The notes under the pieces were generated by a model. That model saw nothing but the letters and a program-made list of their open reading frames with translations, was not told where the DNA came from and made no database searches. Below are positions 27,225-36,104 of a DNA stretch of 64,000 nt, piece after piece. Position numbers and translations under genes: made by a program. Every line of letters begins with the position of its first letter. The first letter of the stretch is position 1. The DNA comes from Chryseobacterium joostei. GTDB lineage: Bacteria > Bacteroidota > Bacteroidia > Flavobacteriales > Weeksellaceae. The stretch spans positions 2,728,001-2,792,000 of the forward strand of contig NZ_CP033926.1 in the NCBI RefSeq assembly GCF_003815775.1, in the 5' to 3' direction.

Positions 27225-28295
27225 ATGAAAACAAACCAACAAACTATAAATCAAGCGAATCATAAAATAAACTGGTTCCAAAAGTTTCTAATGGTCTGTT
27301 CTGGCGGGAACATCCATATTTTAAGAAAAACTCCAAGTGAATGGAATAAATTTTCAGGTATTGGAGGAATTGTGCTTTTTACTGCAGTATTCGCCACTTT
27401 ATCTGCAGGCTATGCCATGTATACGGTATTTGATAATATCTGGGCATCTGTAGGGTTTGGAATTCTGTGGGGATTAATGATCTTTAATCTTGACCGATAT
27501 ATTGTTTCCTCCATAAAAAAAACAGGAACATGGTGGAATCAGATTCTGATGTCTATCCCCCGTCTAATTCTTGCTACATTTCTAGGAATTATTATTTCAA
27601 AACCTCTGGAACTCAAAATATTTGAAAAGGAAGTCAATAAACAGCTAAATACCATTATTCAAAGGAATAAGAAACAACTTCAGGGAGAAATGAGTGGACG
27701 AATTCTTCAACAAAGCGGACCGTTTGAAACAGAAAAGAACCAAATCTCTGAAAAAATAGCGCAGTATCAGAAATCATATGATTCTGCTTCTGTAGAGCTG
27801 GAAAAAGAAATCTTAGGAAAACAATCTGGTTTAACCAGCGGAAAGGAAGGCTTTGGCCCTAATGCTAAACGTAAGCAACAATTAAAAGAACAACGCAGAC
27901 AAGATCTGGAAAATTATCAGAAGCAAGCAGCCCCAAGATTGCAATATCTGGATCAGGAAATTTCAAAAGTCTATACAAATCTGGAAACAGAAAGAAAATC
28001 TACGGAAACCTTTGAGGATAAATTCAATGGATTTGCTGCCAGACTTCAAGCCTTGGATGAACTTGGAAAGAATTCAGCCATTATAGGCCTTGCAGCAACA
28101 TTTATCATGGGATTGTTTATCTGTCTTGAAATTTCACCAGTTTTGGTAAAATTAATTTCCCACGTAGGTCCTTATGATTATCTTTTGGAAAAAACAGAAA
28201 ATGACTTCAGACTTTATTCTAAAGAAAAAATTGAAAAAAGTAATGCCCTGACTGATTTCAGGATTGAAGATTTCAAGGATAATTTAAAAAATTAG
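27225..28295 (+). CDS. DUF4407 membrane protein
   Basis: With the ATG at 27225 the protein has 356 residues. It shows the DUF4407 pattern: two membrane helices at about 42-95 separated by a short loop and ending in FNLDRYIVSSI, a third at about 105-125, a long charged segment (about 130-285) with coiled-coil character and many Gln/Glu/Lys, and a final helix (about 287-312, GLAATFIMGLFICLEISPV). Function is not established. The AAA+/M41 protease gene begins 14 nt after the stop and is surely co-transcribed, so this protein may anchor or feed the protease at the membrane (inference). Confidence 0.85.
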   Translation: MKTNQQTINQANHKINWFQKFLMVCSGGNIHILRKTPSEWNKFSGIGGIVLFTAVFATLSAGYAMYTVFDNIWASVGFGILWGLMIFNLDRYIVSSIKKTGTWWNQILMSIPRLILATFLGIIISKPLELKIFEKEVNKQLNTIIQRNKKQLQGEMSGRILQQSGPFETEKNQISEKIAQYQKSYDSASVELEKEILGKQSGLTSGKEGFGPNAKRKQQLKEQRRQDLENYQKQAAPRLQYLDQEISKVYTNLETERKSTETFEDKFNGFAARLQALDELGKNSAIIGLAATFIMGLFICLEISPVLVKLISHVGPYDYLLEKTENDFRLYSKEKIEKSNALTDFRIEDFKDNLKN

Positions 28296-28309
28296 TGTAT
28301 TTTTCATGC

Positions 28310-30172
28310 ATGATTATTGATAAAGAAGAAATTCAGAAGAAAAAGAAAAAGCTGGACGATTGTAAGGCTTTCCTTAAAAAAGAATTCATCGGGATAGATA
28401 AAATTATCGATGACTTAATGGAATATTTACAAATCTGGTACCTGATGCCCGAGATCTTAACTCGTCCCGTAGTTATTAATCTATGGGGAATGACAGGAGT
28501 GGGGAAAACAGATCTGGTGCGAAAAATGGTTCGTTTTCTGGATTATCAGAACCGATTTATAGAAATAGAACTGAGCAATACCGATGAAACATCCTGGAGC
28601 AAAAGTGTAGCAGATATTTTCCAAAGTAATGGACTCAGTGATGAGAAGCCCAGCATAGCTCTTTTTGATGAAATCCAGCGTTTCAATACCCTTGACAGTG
28701 ATGGCACGCCTGTTCCACAGACTAAATTTACTGATTTTTGGGAACTTTTAAGTGACGGACGTCTCAGTAAAAGAGAGCGTGATGACCTGGAACATTATTT
28801 ATTCTCCTACCTTTTCAGAAAAAAGGAAAATGACAGACGGAAACTTCAGGGGGAAACTGAAGTGGATGAAAACCCATACCTCAACCTATGGGATGCAAAG
28901 GAGCTTAAGAAATACCTCAGCATTGAAGATGATGTCATGAGTATCATTGATATGAAAGAGGAAGATATGATAAAGCTGATCCGTAAAAAGCAAAAAGAAA
29001 AGAAAATCTACGAACCTGTGGACTACAGTAAAATGCTTATCATCATCAGCGGAAACCTTGATGAAGCATTCCAAATGTCTAAAGAAACCAGTGAGGCTGA
29101 TGTAGATGCCAATATTTATCATGCATTTACTAAAAAAATAACGGTAGTTGACATCAAAAATGCCTTGGCAAGGAAATTTCGTCCTGAGCAGGTAGCCAGA
29201 TTCGGGAATATTCACCTTATTTATTTTTCACTAAAGACAGAGGATTTCCAAAAGCTAATCCAACGAGAAATCAACAGTCTGAAGCATAAAACAAAAAATA
29301 AATTTGGAGTTGCATTAAAAATAAATAAAAACATCAATGATCTGATCTATAGAAACGGAGTATTTCCCGTACAGGGAGTTCGTCCTGTATTCAGTAGTGT
29401 AGTTGATATTTTAGATACTAATCTCAGTAAATTTTTGTTTGAAGCCATCATTCATGATGATAAAACGATAGAAATCGATTATCTGCAAAAAGAAAAAATA
29501 ATTGCAGGAAAAATAGGCACCCGAATCATTGAAATTCCTTATTTGGGAAGAATTGACAAGATAAGACAGGCCAATCAACAGGATGCGGTAGCTAACATCA
29601 GTGTTCATGAGTGCGGCCATGCTGTTTCCTACATGCTCTACACAGGCTTTGCCCCATTACAATTAAAAAGTAAGGTGGCCAGTAGCTATGCTGCAGGATT
29701 CACTTTTCCACATCAGATTCATGACACCAAGGAAAGTTTGTTGGACAGGATTAAGATTTATCTTGCGGGAGGTATTGCTGAGGAAATTATTTTTGGTGAT
29801 ATGAATGCCAGTATAGGAAGAAGCCATGACAGGGAACAAGCTACAACGCTTGCCATAGATTATATCAGAAAATATGGTTTTGAAGAAAATTACCAGGCAA
29901 CCTACAATTTGGAAGACTATCCTCACCGCATGCAGCAGCACATTACTGATGAAAGAGTTGAAAAGCTAATGCAGGAACTGGCAAAAAAAACGAGGGAAGA
30001 CCTTACCTTACATATAGACCTACTGAAAAGCCTGAGCAAAATACTTAGTGAAAAAGGAAGCATGTCTCCGAAAGAAATTTATGACATTGCTATAAAATAT
30101 ACATTAAAGGTTAGTATTCAAGAGGAAGGCTATTTACACATTGCTAATTATCATAACCTACTAAATTCCTAG
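28310..30172 (+). CDS. HSP100/Clp-type AAA+ ATPase fused to an M41 (FtsH-like) peptidase
   Basis: From the ATG at 28310 the protein has 620 residues and no membrane segment. The AAA+ part has Walker A GMTGVGKT (60-67), Walker B IALFDEI (116-122), a charged insertion of about 110 residues, sensor 1 IIISGN, an arginine-finger box FRPEQVARFG and a GVRP sensor 2. These last two match the second ring of Clp/HSP100 unfoldases more than FtsH. The C-terminal part is an M41 peptidase: HECGH (H433, H437) and a distal acidic ligand in SHDREQAT (D507), as in FtsH. It should be an ATP-driven zinc protease. FtsH itself has N-terminal membrane helices in the same chain; here the neighbouring DUF4407 gene may supply them. 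Confidence 0.8.
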   Translation: MIIDKEEIQKKKKKLDDCKAFLKKEFIGIDKIIDDLMEYLQIWYLMPEILTRPVVINLWGMTGVGKTDLVRKMVRFLDYQNRFIEIELSNTDETSWSKSVADIFQSNGLSDEKPSIALFDEIQRFNTLDSDGTPVPQTKFTDFWELLSDGRLSKRERDDLEHYLFSYLFRKKENDRRKLQGETEVDENPYLNLWDAKELKKYLSIEDDVMSIIDMKEEDMIKLIRKKQKEKKIYEPVDYSKMLIIISGNLDEAFQMSKETSEADVDANIYHAFTKKITVVDIKNALARKFRPEQVARFGNIHLIYFSLKTEDFQKLIQREINSLKHKTKNKFGVALKINKNINDLIYRNGVFPVQGVRPVFSSVVDILDTNLSKFLFEAIIHDDKTIEIDYLQKEKIIAGKIGTRIIEIPYLGRIDKIRQANQQDAVANISVHECGHAVSYMLYTGFAPLQLKSKVASSYAAGFTFPHQIHDTKESLLDRIKIYLAGGIAEEIIFGDMNASIGRSHDREQATTLAIDYIRKYGFEENYQATYNLEDYPHRMQQHITDERVEKLMQELAKKTREDLTLHIDLLKSLSKILSEKGSMSPKEIYDIAIKYTLKVSIQEEGYLHIANYHNLLNS

Positions 30173-30212
30173 AGAAAAAATCTATAGAAATAGAAAAACT
30201 CATTTAAAAATT

Positions 30213-30250
30213 CAACCCTTTTAGTTAATTCTGAGAGGGTTTTTATTTTT
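30213..30250 (+). terminator. Probable terminator of the DUF4407-protease operon
   Basis: AACCCTT and AGGGTT arms with a loop of about 15 nt are followed by a long T-rich tract. The stem is short, so confidence is moderate. Confidence 0.5.
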
Positions 30251-30278
30251 AATTTTATACTACTAAAAATAAATAATC

Positions 30279-30872
30279 ATGAAAAATTTACTTTTCACAT
30301 GGGTACTGCTTATTAGCTGTACAGTTTCTCCTACATTAAAAGCTCAAGGCTCAGAACCTTTTTTAGGACAAATTGCATTTGTACCTTATAATTTTGCCCC
30401 GCTAGGATGGGCTGAATGCAACGGACAGATTATGTCGATTGCCCAAAACACCGCTCTTTTCTCACTTCTAGGAACTACTTATGGTGGTAATGGAACCACA
30501 ACATTCGCATTGCCGGACATGAGAGGAAGGGTACTTGTCCATAGTGGCCAAAGCGCCTCGAGTGGAACTACCTACACCATGGGAGAAATCGGCGGAGCAG
30601 AAAGCGTAACATTAACAGTTACACAAATGCCGGCTCATTCTCATACAGTAAGTGCCGTAACCGCTGAGGGGAATCAAAATACTCCTACCGGTAATATTCC
30701 TGCAGACACAAAACTTCTTGATAAGGAATATTCTGACGCAACATCCAATACAACGATGGGAAGCTCTATGATAAAGCCAGCAGGAGGAAACCAGCCTCAT
30801 GAAAACAGGCCTCCTTTTATTACCTTAAAGTGTATCATTGCATTGAATGGCATTTTTCCATCACACAATTAA
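30279..30872 (+). CDS. Secreted phage-tail-collar-domain protein
   Basis: The 197-residue protein has a signal peptide (about 1-22, ending LKAQ) and the tail collar/microcystin-dependent-protein motif FLGQIAFVPYNFAPLGWAECNGQ (split in text: FLGQI, PLGWAECNGQ), followed by LFSLLGTTYGG and FALPDMRGRV. The C-terminal part has Gly/His-rich MPAHSHTV and ends in CIIALNG, as in the MdpB-type family. In phages such domains sit in tail fibres, but many bacteria encode stand-alone versions. Here no phage genes are nearby and the protein is exported. The next gene starts 10 nt later and is probably co-transcribed. Confidence 0.85.
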   Translation: MKNLLFTWVLLISCTVSPTLKAQGSEPFLGQIAFVPYNFAPLGWAECNGQIMSIAQNTALFSLLGTTYGGNGTTTFALPDMRGRVLVHSGQSASSGTTYTMGEIGGAESVTLTVTQMPAHSHTVSAVTAEGNQNTPTGNIPADTKLLDKEYSDATSNTTMGSSMIKPAGGNQPHENRPPFITLKCIIALNGIFPSHN

Positions 30873-30882
30873 TCTAATTGTC

Positions 30883-31566
30883 ATGAAAAATCTCTATTTA
30901 TTATGTTTGGCTTTTGTAGGCTCAGCTACAGCCCAAACAATAACCTTTAATGGATGTCATAACCTGTTTGATAATCAGAATTTTATTTTCAATAAAACCG
31001 GCACGGATTCAAACAGTAAAAATATTTATATGACGACTCCTATTGATGGACAGCCTTGTGGAGGACTAGGAAGCTGTGAGTTTAAAATCCAGTGGAATAA
31101 CACTTTAACGAGATGGGAATTTCTTGCAGATGAAGGAAACGGAACATTTACCAATCCCACCTTAATGTACTATAATTCAACCGGGAATAATGCGCTTGCT
31201 TTACCTCCTGGCAATAGTATTGGCTCTTGGATTGAAAATATTGCAGAAACAAACGGTCAATGTGGAGGAAATCTGAATGCTGTAAATTCAACAATGACAG
31301 GTGATGTTCAAAGTCCTACGTTAGGAACCCTCGAGCTTACAAAAAGTAAAATCCAAATCTATCCCAACCCGGTTGTGGACATCATTAGAGTTTCAGGCAT
31401 TGATGATGGCCAGACTATTCAAATTTATAATATCGACGGACGCCTCATAAGATCTGAAAATTTTGATTCAAGAATTAATATTTCACAGCTTATTTCAGGA
31501 ATGTATATATTAAGAATTACAACTAAAAGTTTTCAATCTTATGAATTTAAATTTTTAAAAAAATAA
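30883..31566 (+). CDS. Secreted protein with T9SS type A sorting domain
   Basis: I chose the ATG at 30883, which gives a signal peptide ending ATAQ and a 227-residue protein. An ATG 36 nt upstream lies within the preceding gene and adds residues before the signal. The body has several Cys (NGCHN, PCGGLGSC, GQCGG) and no family that I recognise. The last 75 residues are a T9SS type A sorting domain (IQIYPNPVVDIIRVSG ... GMYILRI ... KFLKK). It follows the collar-domain gene closely, so the two may act together at the cell surface (inference). Confidence 0.75.
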   Translation: MKNLYLLCLAFVGSATAQTITFNGCHNLFDNQNFIFNKTGTDSNSKNIYMTTPIDGQPCGGLGSCEFKIQWNNTLTRWEFLADEGNGTFTNPTLMYYNSTGNNALALPPGNSIGSWIENIAETNGQCGGNLNAVNSTMTGDVQSPTLGTLELTKSKIQIYPNPVVDIIRVSGIDDGQTIQIYNIDGRLIRSENFDSRINISQLISGMYILRITTKSFQSYEFKFLKK

Positions 31567-31630
31567 ATAATGCTTCTTTGAAAATTTACATAAGTGTCAG
31601 GAATTTCAAAAGTTTTTATTATTAGTACCA

Positions 31631-31670
31631 AAAAAAATGCCTCCTTAAAATGGAGGCATTCTTTTTTTAT
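31631..31670. terminator. Bidirectional terminator
   Basis: A 9-bp perfect stem AATGCCTCC/GGAGGCATT with A and T tracts on either side separates the convergent T9SS-protein and M43 genes. Confidence 0.9.
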
Positions 31671-31681
31671 ATTGATTAAAA

Positions 31682-33547
31682 CTATTTAATAATCAATTTA
31701 GAAGTTTTGTTCTCTTTTCCGTTAGAAACCTGAATCATATAAACTCCTTTTTCAAGCTGCTGGTTTACTTTGAAAACGCCATTTCCTTCTTCAGATACTG
31801 ATGGACTTGCCACCAATCTTCCCGCCATATCAGAAATTGAAACTTTCAAATTCTTAGCATTTTTAGCCTTGATGAAAACTTTATCTCCCGTAGCAACAGG
31901 GTTAGGGTAAATTGTTAAATCACCATTATCAGCTTTCACCTCACTTGTTCCTAGGTTGGTAACAAATTTCACTGTATAATCTTCAATCTGACCATACTTT
32001 AATTGTCCACAAGGAGACATACCTGGATTCTCATCATCTACAAGCACTCTCATTCTAAGTGGAGTATTAAGTACTGCTGTAGCAGGAGCTGTAACTGTAG
32101 TACTGTAGGAACCTATTGCTGTAGCTGGATCCGCAACAATATTGTCACCAGAACCAACAAGCTCAGAAGCTTCAAATGTTCCGTTATTATTAAAATCAAT
32201 CCAAACTCTCACATCATTCTCTGAACCCGACACGTTAATCTGAAGATTATGTGTACCAGTTGCTGAAAGTTCAGTAGATGTAGCTTTCAAGCAGCTTGCC
32301 CCTGTATAATCTTCATAAAATTTAGGTGCACCAGCCCAATATCCTACAGAACCGTTATTTATATTTCCTAACTTTACCAAAGTAGGTCCTACAAAATAAT
32401 TAGCAGGAGTTATTACCCCAGTTGGATTACATGTAGCAGCAATAGGAGTTCCAATCGAAGTAGTCGCAGAAGGTGCAGTTGCACCTAATGAAGTACTTAA
32501 CGCTCCTCTTAATAAGAAGAAATTAAGAGCTGCTTTGTCGTGTTGCCCATTTGTAAATTTGAATGCTATCGGGTTTGTATAATTCATCATATTATACTGT
32601 ACTCCCTGATAATTGGTCCCTGTACAATAATTCATATCATTATTGGTAGGTGCCGGATCGTTAAGTAAACTTCTTGATCTTTCTGTATCACAAACCCCAT
32701 CATCATCTACAGAGCAATCGTTAGTAGTTGGTGGACAAAAAGTAGTAGTAGTATCTCCTTGTGGAGCATCAGGGTTTACATTTCCAAAAGTATGAAGTAA
32801 TCCCATACTATGCCCAAACTCATGAGCTAAAGTAATATCATCCTGTAGTGTCACTACAAAAGATTTCATGAAAGATTCGTATGACGAATCAGGGTTCTGA
32901 GGTAGTCCTGCCCATCCCATAATTCCGTATTGCCCACCACCATCTACTTTATTCATAATATAGATATTAAAATAAGAAGCTTCCGGCCAATGGGGAGCAA
33001 TCGTTTTTACTTGTGCAGTAGTAACTCCATTTGTTCCATTACGCTTTATTCCATACTCATTATACCCCGTAAGTGTACCTCCATTATATCTGATGATCCC
33101 TGTAGTTGCATTACAACTAGGATCTCTTTTAGCCAAAACTAATTTTATTGGCATTGTAGCTGCATTTCCAAAATCAGCGGGAACTCCCTGAGCCCATTGA
33201 TAAGTACCTGCATACATTGCATTACAACGATCCAACCATGCCTGAATTTGAACATCACTTTTATTATAAGCAGAACCTATAGCAGCATCAGTAGGCGCTA
33301 TCACATGTACAACCACTGGAATTTCGTAAACTCCATTCACAGTTTTAAAAGCACCTCCATTCTTCGCATTGCTGTTCTGGTTGGACGTCACAATACGGTT
33401 ACGGATATTGCGAATCATTTCGTCAATTTCCTGATTCTGTTTTTTATTCCCTCTTTGCTCAGTATCAAAGTCACACCAGTCTTTTTTTTGTTGAGCTGAT
33501 AATGTAAGAGAAAATAACATTGCACCATAAAGGAAAGTTTTCTTCAT
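31682..33547 (-). CDS. Secreted M43-family zinc metalloprotease with GEVED and T9SS type A domains (paralogue)
   Basis: The 621-residue protein is a paralogue of the one at 25088 with the same order: signal peptide ending LSAQ, M43 domain with HEFGHSMGLLH (242-252), Cys-containing DCSVDDDGVCDTE segment, MMNYTN Met-turn, GEVED-type domain (VRVWIDFNNNGTFEASEL) and type A sorting domain (TIYPNPVATGD ... SKLIIK). It should be a T9SS-exported protease. It differs from its partner in the N-terminal region, and the sorting domain is clearer. No consensus promoter box was found in the AT-rich DNA upstream. Confidence 0.9.
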   Translation of the reverse strand: MKKTFLYGAMLFSLTLSAQQKKDWCDFDTEQRGNKKQNQEIDEMIRNIRNRIVTSNQNSNAKNGGAFKTVNGVYEIPVVVHVIAPTDAAIGSAYNKSDVQIQAWLDRCNAMYAGTYQWAQGVPADFGNAATMPIKLVLAKRDPSCNATTGIIRYNGGTLTGYNEYGIKRNGTNGVTTAQVKTIAPHWPEASYFNIYIMNKVDGGGQYGIMGWAGLPQNPDSSYESFMKSFVVTLQDDITLAHEFGHSMGLLHTFGNVNPDAPQGDTTTTFCPPTTNDCSVDDDGVCDTERSRSLLNDPAPTNNDMNYCTGTNYQGVQYNMMNYTNPIAFKFTNGQHDKAALNFFLLRGALSTSLGATAPSATTSIGTPIAATCNPTGVITPANYFVGPTLVKLGNINNGSVGYWAGAPKFYEDYTGASCLKATSTELSATGTHNLQINVSGSENDVRVWIDFNNNGTFEASELVGSGDNIVADPATAIGSYSTTVTAPATAVLNTPLRMRVLVDDENPGMSPCGQLKYGQIEDYTVKFVTNLGTSEVKADNGDLTIYPNPVATGDKVFIKAKNAKNLKVSISDMAGRLVASPSVSEEGNGVFKVNQQLEKGVYMIQVSNGKENKTSKLIIK

Positions 33548-33919
33548 TTCAATAATTTTTAAAAAGTTTTTAAATTTACAATTTTATTCAAATTAAATAC
33601 AGTTTTACATAAATAAAACAAACTAAAAATGAATAAAAATCAAATATTAATACAGTTAGTAGAAAAAAACTCTTTTTTGTTACACTTTTTATTTTTTTAT
33701 TTGATAATAATTCAAATATTTTCTTGAAAATCAAATTATAAAAAACTCAAATTAATATAAAATTCACTTTTTAAACAATTTATTAAAAGAACAACACATT
33801 AAAACAACTAACTCATTATCAATACAAAAAAACAGTAAAAAACTTAATTAAATCTAATTGCACTTAAAAATAAAAGCCGCACAAATGTGCGGCTTTTACT
33901 GTATTATTTAAATTATTTT
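33548..33919. other. 372-nt very AT-rich intergenic region
   Basis: It lies between guaB and the second M43 gene, both on the minus strand. It contains the guaB terminator at 33871-33897 and otherwise long A/T runs. I found no exact TAnnTTTG box on the minus strand and no open frame worth calling. It presumably holds a non-consensus promoter for the protease gene. Confidence 0.6.
33871..33897 (-). terminator. Terminator of guaB
   Basis: A 12-bp stem AAAAGCCGCACA/TGTGCGGCTTTT. On the minus strand it is followed by TTTTATTTTT. It lies 23 nt after the guaB stop codon. Confidence 0.9.
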
Positions 33920-35380
33920 TTACAAAGAATAATTTGGAGCTTCCTGCGTAATAATTACATCATGTGGGTGCGATTCTTTCAATCCGCTTCCTGTAATCAT
34001 TACCAATTTGGAATCTTTTTGCAGAACTTCAATATCCTTGGCTCCACAATATCCCATACCGGCTCTTAGACCACCTGTCAGTTGGAAGATTACATCCTCT
34101 AACTTTCCTTTGTGTGGCACTCTTCCTTCAATTCCTTCCGGAACAAATTTCTTAGCTTCACTTTGGAAATATCTTTCTTTTCCTCCTCTCTTCATTGCAG
34201 AAAGACTTCCCATTCCTTGGTAAGACTTGAATTTTCTTCCCTGGAAGATAATTTCTTCTCCTGGTGCCTCATCAGTACCTGCTAAAAGTGATCCAAGCAT
34301 TACTGCTCCTGCTCCACTTGCAATAGCTTTTACGATATCTCCTGAAAGCTTAATTCCTCCATCAGCAATTACAGTTACATTTTGAGACTTTGCATACTCG
34401 TAGACATTATAAATAGCTGACAACTGTGGTACACCAACTCCTGCAACTACTCTGGTTGTACAGATAGAACCTGGACCAACTCCTACTTTAAGAACATTTG
34501 CTCCTGCCTTGATAAGATCTTTTGCTGCATCAGCCGTTACAATATTTCCTCCTACAATATCAAGGTTTGGATAAGTTTTTCTGATTTCAGAAATCTTGTC
34601 CAATACCCCTTTAGAATGTCCATGTGCAGAATCAATTGCAATGATATCCACACCTGCCTGAACAAGAGCCTTGATTCTATCTAATGTATCTTCTCCAACC
34701 CCAACTCCAGCGCCTACAATAAGGCGACCGTTTTGGTCTTTATTAGCATTTGGATATTCAAGTTGATTATCAATATCCTTGATGGTAATTAATCCAACAA
34801 GTTTATTATCCTTATCTACGATAGGTAATTTTTCCACTCTGTTTTTAAGAAGAATTTCCTTCGCTTTTTCAAGGTTGGTATCTTTGTCTGAAGTGATTAG
34901 ATTTTCTTTGGTCATAATCTCCTCCACCTTCATATCAAGATTCTCCTGATACTTTACATCTCTGTTGGTGATAATTCCAATAAGAACATTATTTGGATCT
35001 ACTACCGGAAGACCTGAAATTTTAAACTTCGACATCATTTCTTTAGCTTCTGCTAAAGTATGATCTTTTGAAAGAGTTACCGGATCAGAAATCATTCCGT
35101 TTTCGGAACGCTTCACACGGTTTACTTGCGCTGCCTGATCGGCAATCGTCATGTTTTTGTGAATAAAGCCTAACCCTCCAACTCTTGCTAATGCAATAGC
35201 CAGATCAGCTTCAGTAACGGTGTCCATCGCAGCGGAAACTATCGGAACATTCAGCGTGATTTTGTCGGTAAGTCTTGATTTTAATGAAACCTGGTTAGGT
35301 AAAACTTCTGAATAAGAAGGGACTAGAAGAACGTCATCGAAAGTGATGGCTGTCTCTACAATTTTGTTATGAATAGACAT
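33920..35380 (-). CDS. guaB: IMP dehydrogenase
   Basis: GuaB oxidises IMP to XMP with NAD+, the committed step of GMP synthesis. The 486-residue protein has the N-terminal barrel start ([15 protein letters not shown]), two CBS domains inserted at about 95-210 ([16 protein letters not shown] and [16 protein letters not shown]), the [11 protein letters not shown] loop with catalytic Cys307, and the [10 protein letters not shown] and GMGSLSAM segments. It has its own promoter and terminator. Confidence 0.96.
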   Translation of the reverse strand: MSIHNKIVETAITFDDVLLVPSYSEVLPNQVSLKSRLTDKITLNVPIVSAAMDTVTEADLAIALARVGGLGFIHKNMTIADQAAQVNRVKRSENGMISDPVTLSKDHTLAEAKEMMSKFKISGLPVVDPNNVLIGIITNRDVKYQENLDMKVEEIMTKENLITSDKDTNLEKAKEILLKNRVEKLPIVDKDNKLVGLITIKDIDNQLEYPNANKDQNGRLIVGAGVGVGEDTLDRIKALVQAGVDIIAIDSAHGHSKGVLDKISEIRKTYPNLDIVGGNIVTADAAKDLIKAGANVLKVGVGPGSICTTRVVAGVGVPQLSAIYNVYEYAKSQNVTVIADGGIKLSGDIVKAIASGAGAVMLGSLLAGTDEAPGEEIIFQGRKFKSYQGMGSLSAMKRGGKERYFQSEAKKFVPEGIEGRVPHKGKLEDVIFQLTGGLRAGMGYCGAKDIEVLQKDSKLVMITGSGLKESHPHDVIITQEAPNYSL

Positions 35381-35394
35381 CTTTACTTTCTTTG

Positions 35395-35402
35395 CAAAAT
35401 TA
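35395..35402 (-). promoter_or_regulatory. Bacteroidota -7 box TAATTTTG of guaB
   Basis: Minus-strand consensus match, 14 nt before the guaB ATG. No matching upstream element. Confidence 0.55.
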
Positions 35403-35473
35403 GGTTATTTTAATGACATATGAAAATCATTTTTAATAGTTTAAATAAAAATTAATAATCAACAAGTTAAATC

Positions 35474-35503
35474 GAAAAACCGCTCTTTTTAAGAACGGTT
35501 TTC
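35474..35503 (-). terminator. Terminator of the sigma factor operon
   Basis: Imperfect stem AAAACCG-TCTT / AAGA-CGGTTTT. On the minus strand the sequence after the stem is T-rich. It lies about 90 nt beyond the last gene. Confidence 0.65.
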
Positions 35504-35593
35504 CTTTACAAAATAAATTTAGTATGTCTGAAACTACTTGCAACAATTAATTTTTTTTATGATTTAAGAAAAAGATACTCTTAAAATCATTTT

Positions 35594-36103
35594 TTATTTA
35601 TCTGAGACAGAATTAATCATTTTTGAAATATCATCAGGTGTAAAATTTCCCTTTACATCTACAAAAACTAATTCTTTCTCTGAATTTACTGTAATCAACA
35701 TGTTTTTAATGGACTCTCCTTTTTGCTTTACACGCAGGTTTACGTTTTCACCATTATGCTTTATGGTTGCCCAGTCTTCATAATGATTATTATTTAAAAA
35801 CTTTGCATAATCATTCAGCATCTCTTTGCTTCCGTTTTCTACCGTAAGGATTTTTATTTTAGAAACCTTTGTGATAAGCCTGATGAGTTCTTCACTTTCT
35901 CCGTCTTTCCTTAGGGCCTTTTTGATATATGGCTTGGCCAACAGCAGTGGCACGTTAAAACTTGTAAACTTGGCATCCTTAAAATTATAGCCGGAATCTG
36001 AAAAGAAAGCCATATTAGGTTTTTCCGAAACAATACAGGATTGAAGCATTCCTATTGTCAAGATAGCAAGAAAAAAGCTTTTAAGAGTTTTCATGGTGAT
36101 CAT
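35594..36103 (-). CDS. DUF4252 lipoprotein
   Basis: The 169-residue protein has a lipobox (GMLQSC) and a DUF4252 domain (about 40-165: SKIKILTVENGS, then LVFVDVKGNFTPDDISKMI). It starts one base after the preceding stop; a second ATG three codons in gives a more typical signal peptide. The last 25 residues repeat the VMLDGKLSMDDVSKII-like motif of the larger DUF4252/GIN protein upstream, so the two are related. It is the last gene of the ECF sigma operon. Confidence 0.8.
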   Translation of the reverse strand: MITMKTLKSFFLAILTIGMLQSCIVSEKPNMAFFSDSGYNFKDAKFTSFNVPLLLAKPYIKKALRKDGESEELIRLITKVSKIKILTVENGSKEMLNDYAKFLNNNHYEDWATIKHNGENVNLRVKQKGESIKNMLITVNSEKELVFVDVKGNFTPDDISKMINSVSDK

Positions 36104-36104
36104 T

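Noticed and set aside
27225..30172. Known anti-phage defence system
   Set aside because: The pair does not match any defence system that I can name, and no defence genes lie nearby. A housekeeping quality-control role is equally likely.
30279..30872. Prophage fragment suggested by the tail collar domain
   Set aside because: The protein has a signal peptide, neighbours are secreted proteins and proteases, and no integrase, capsid or other tail gene is visible.
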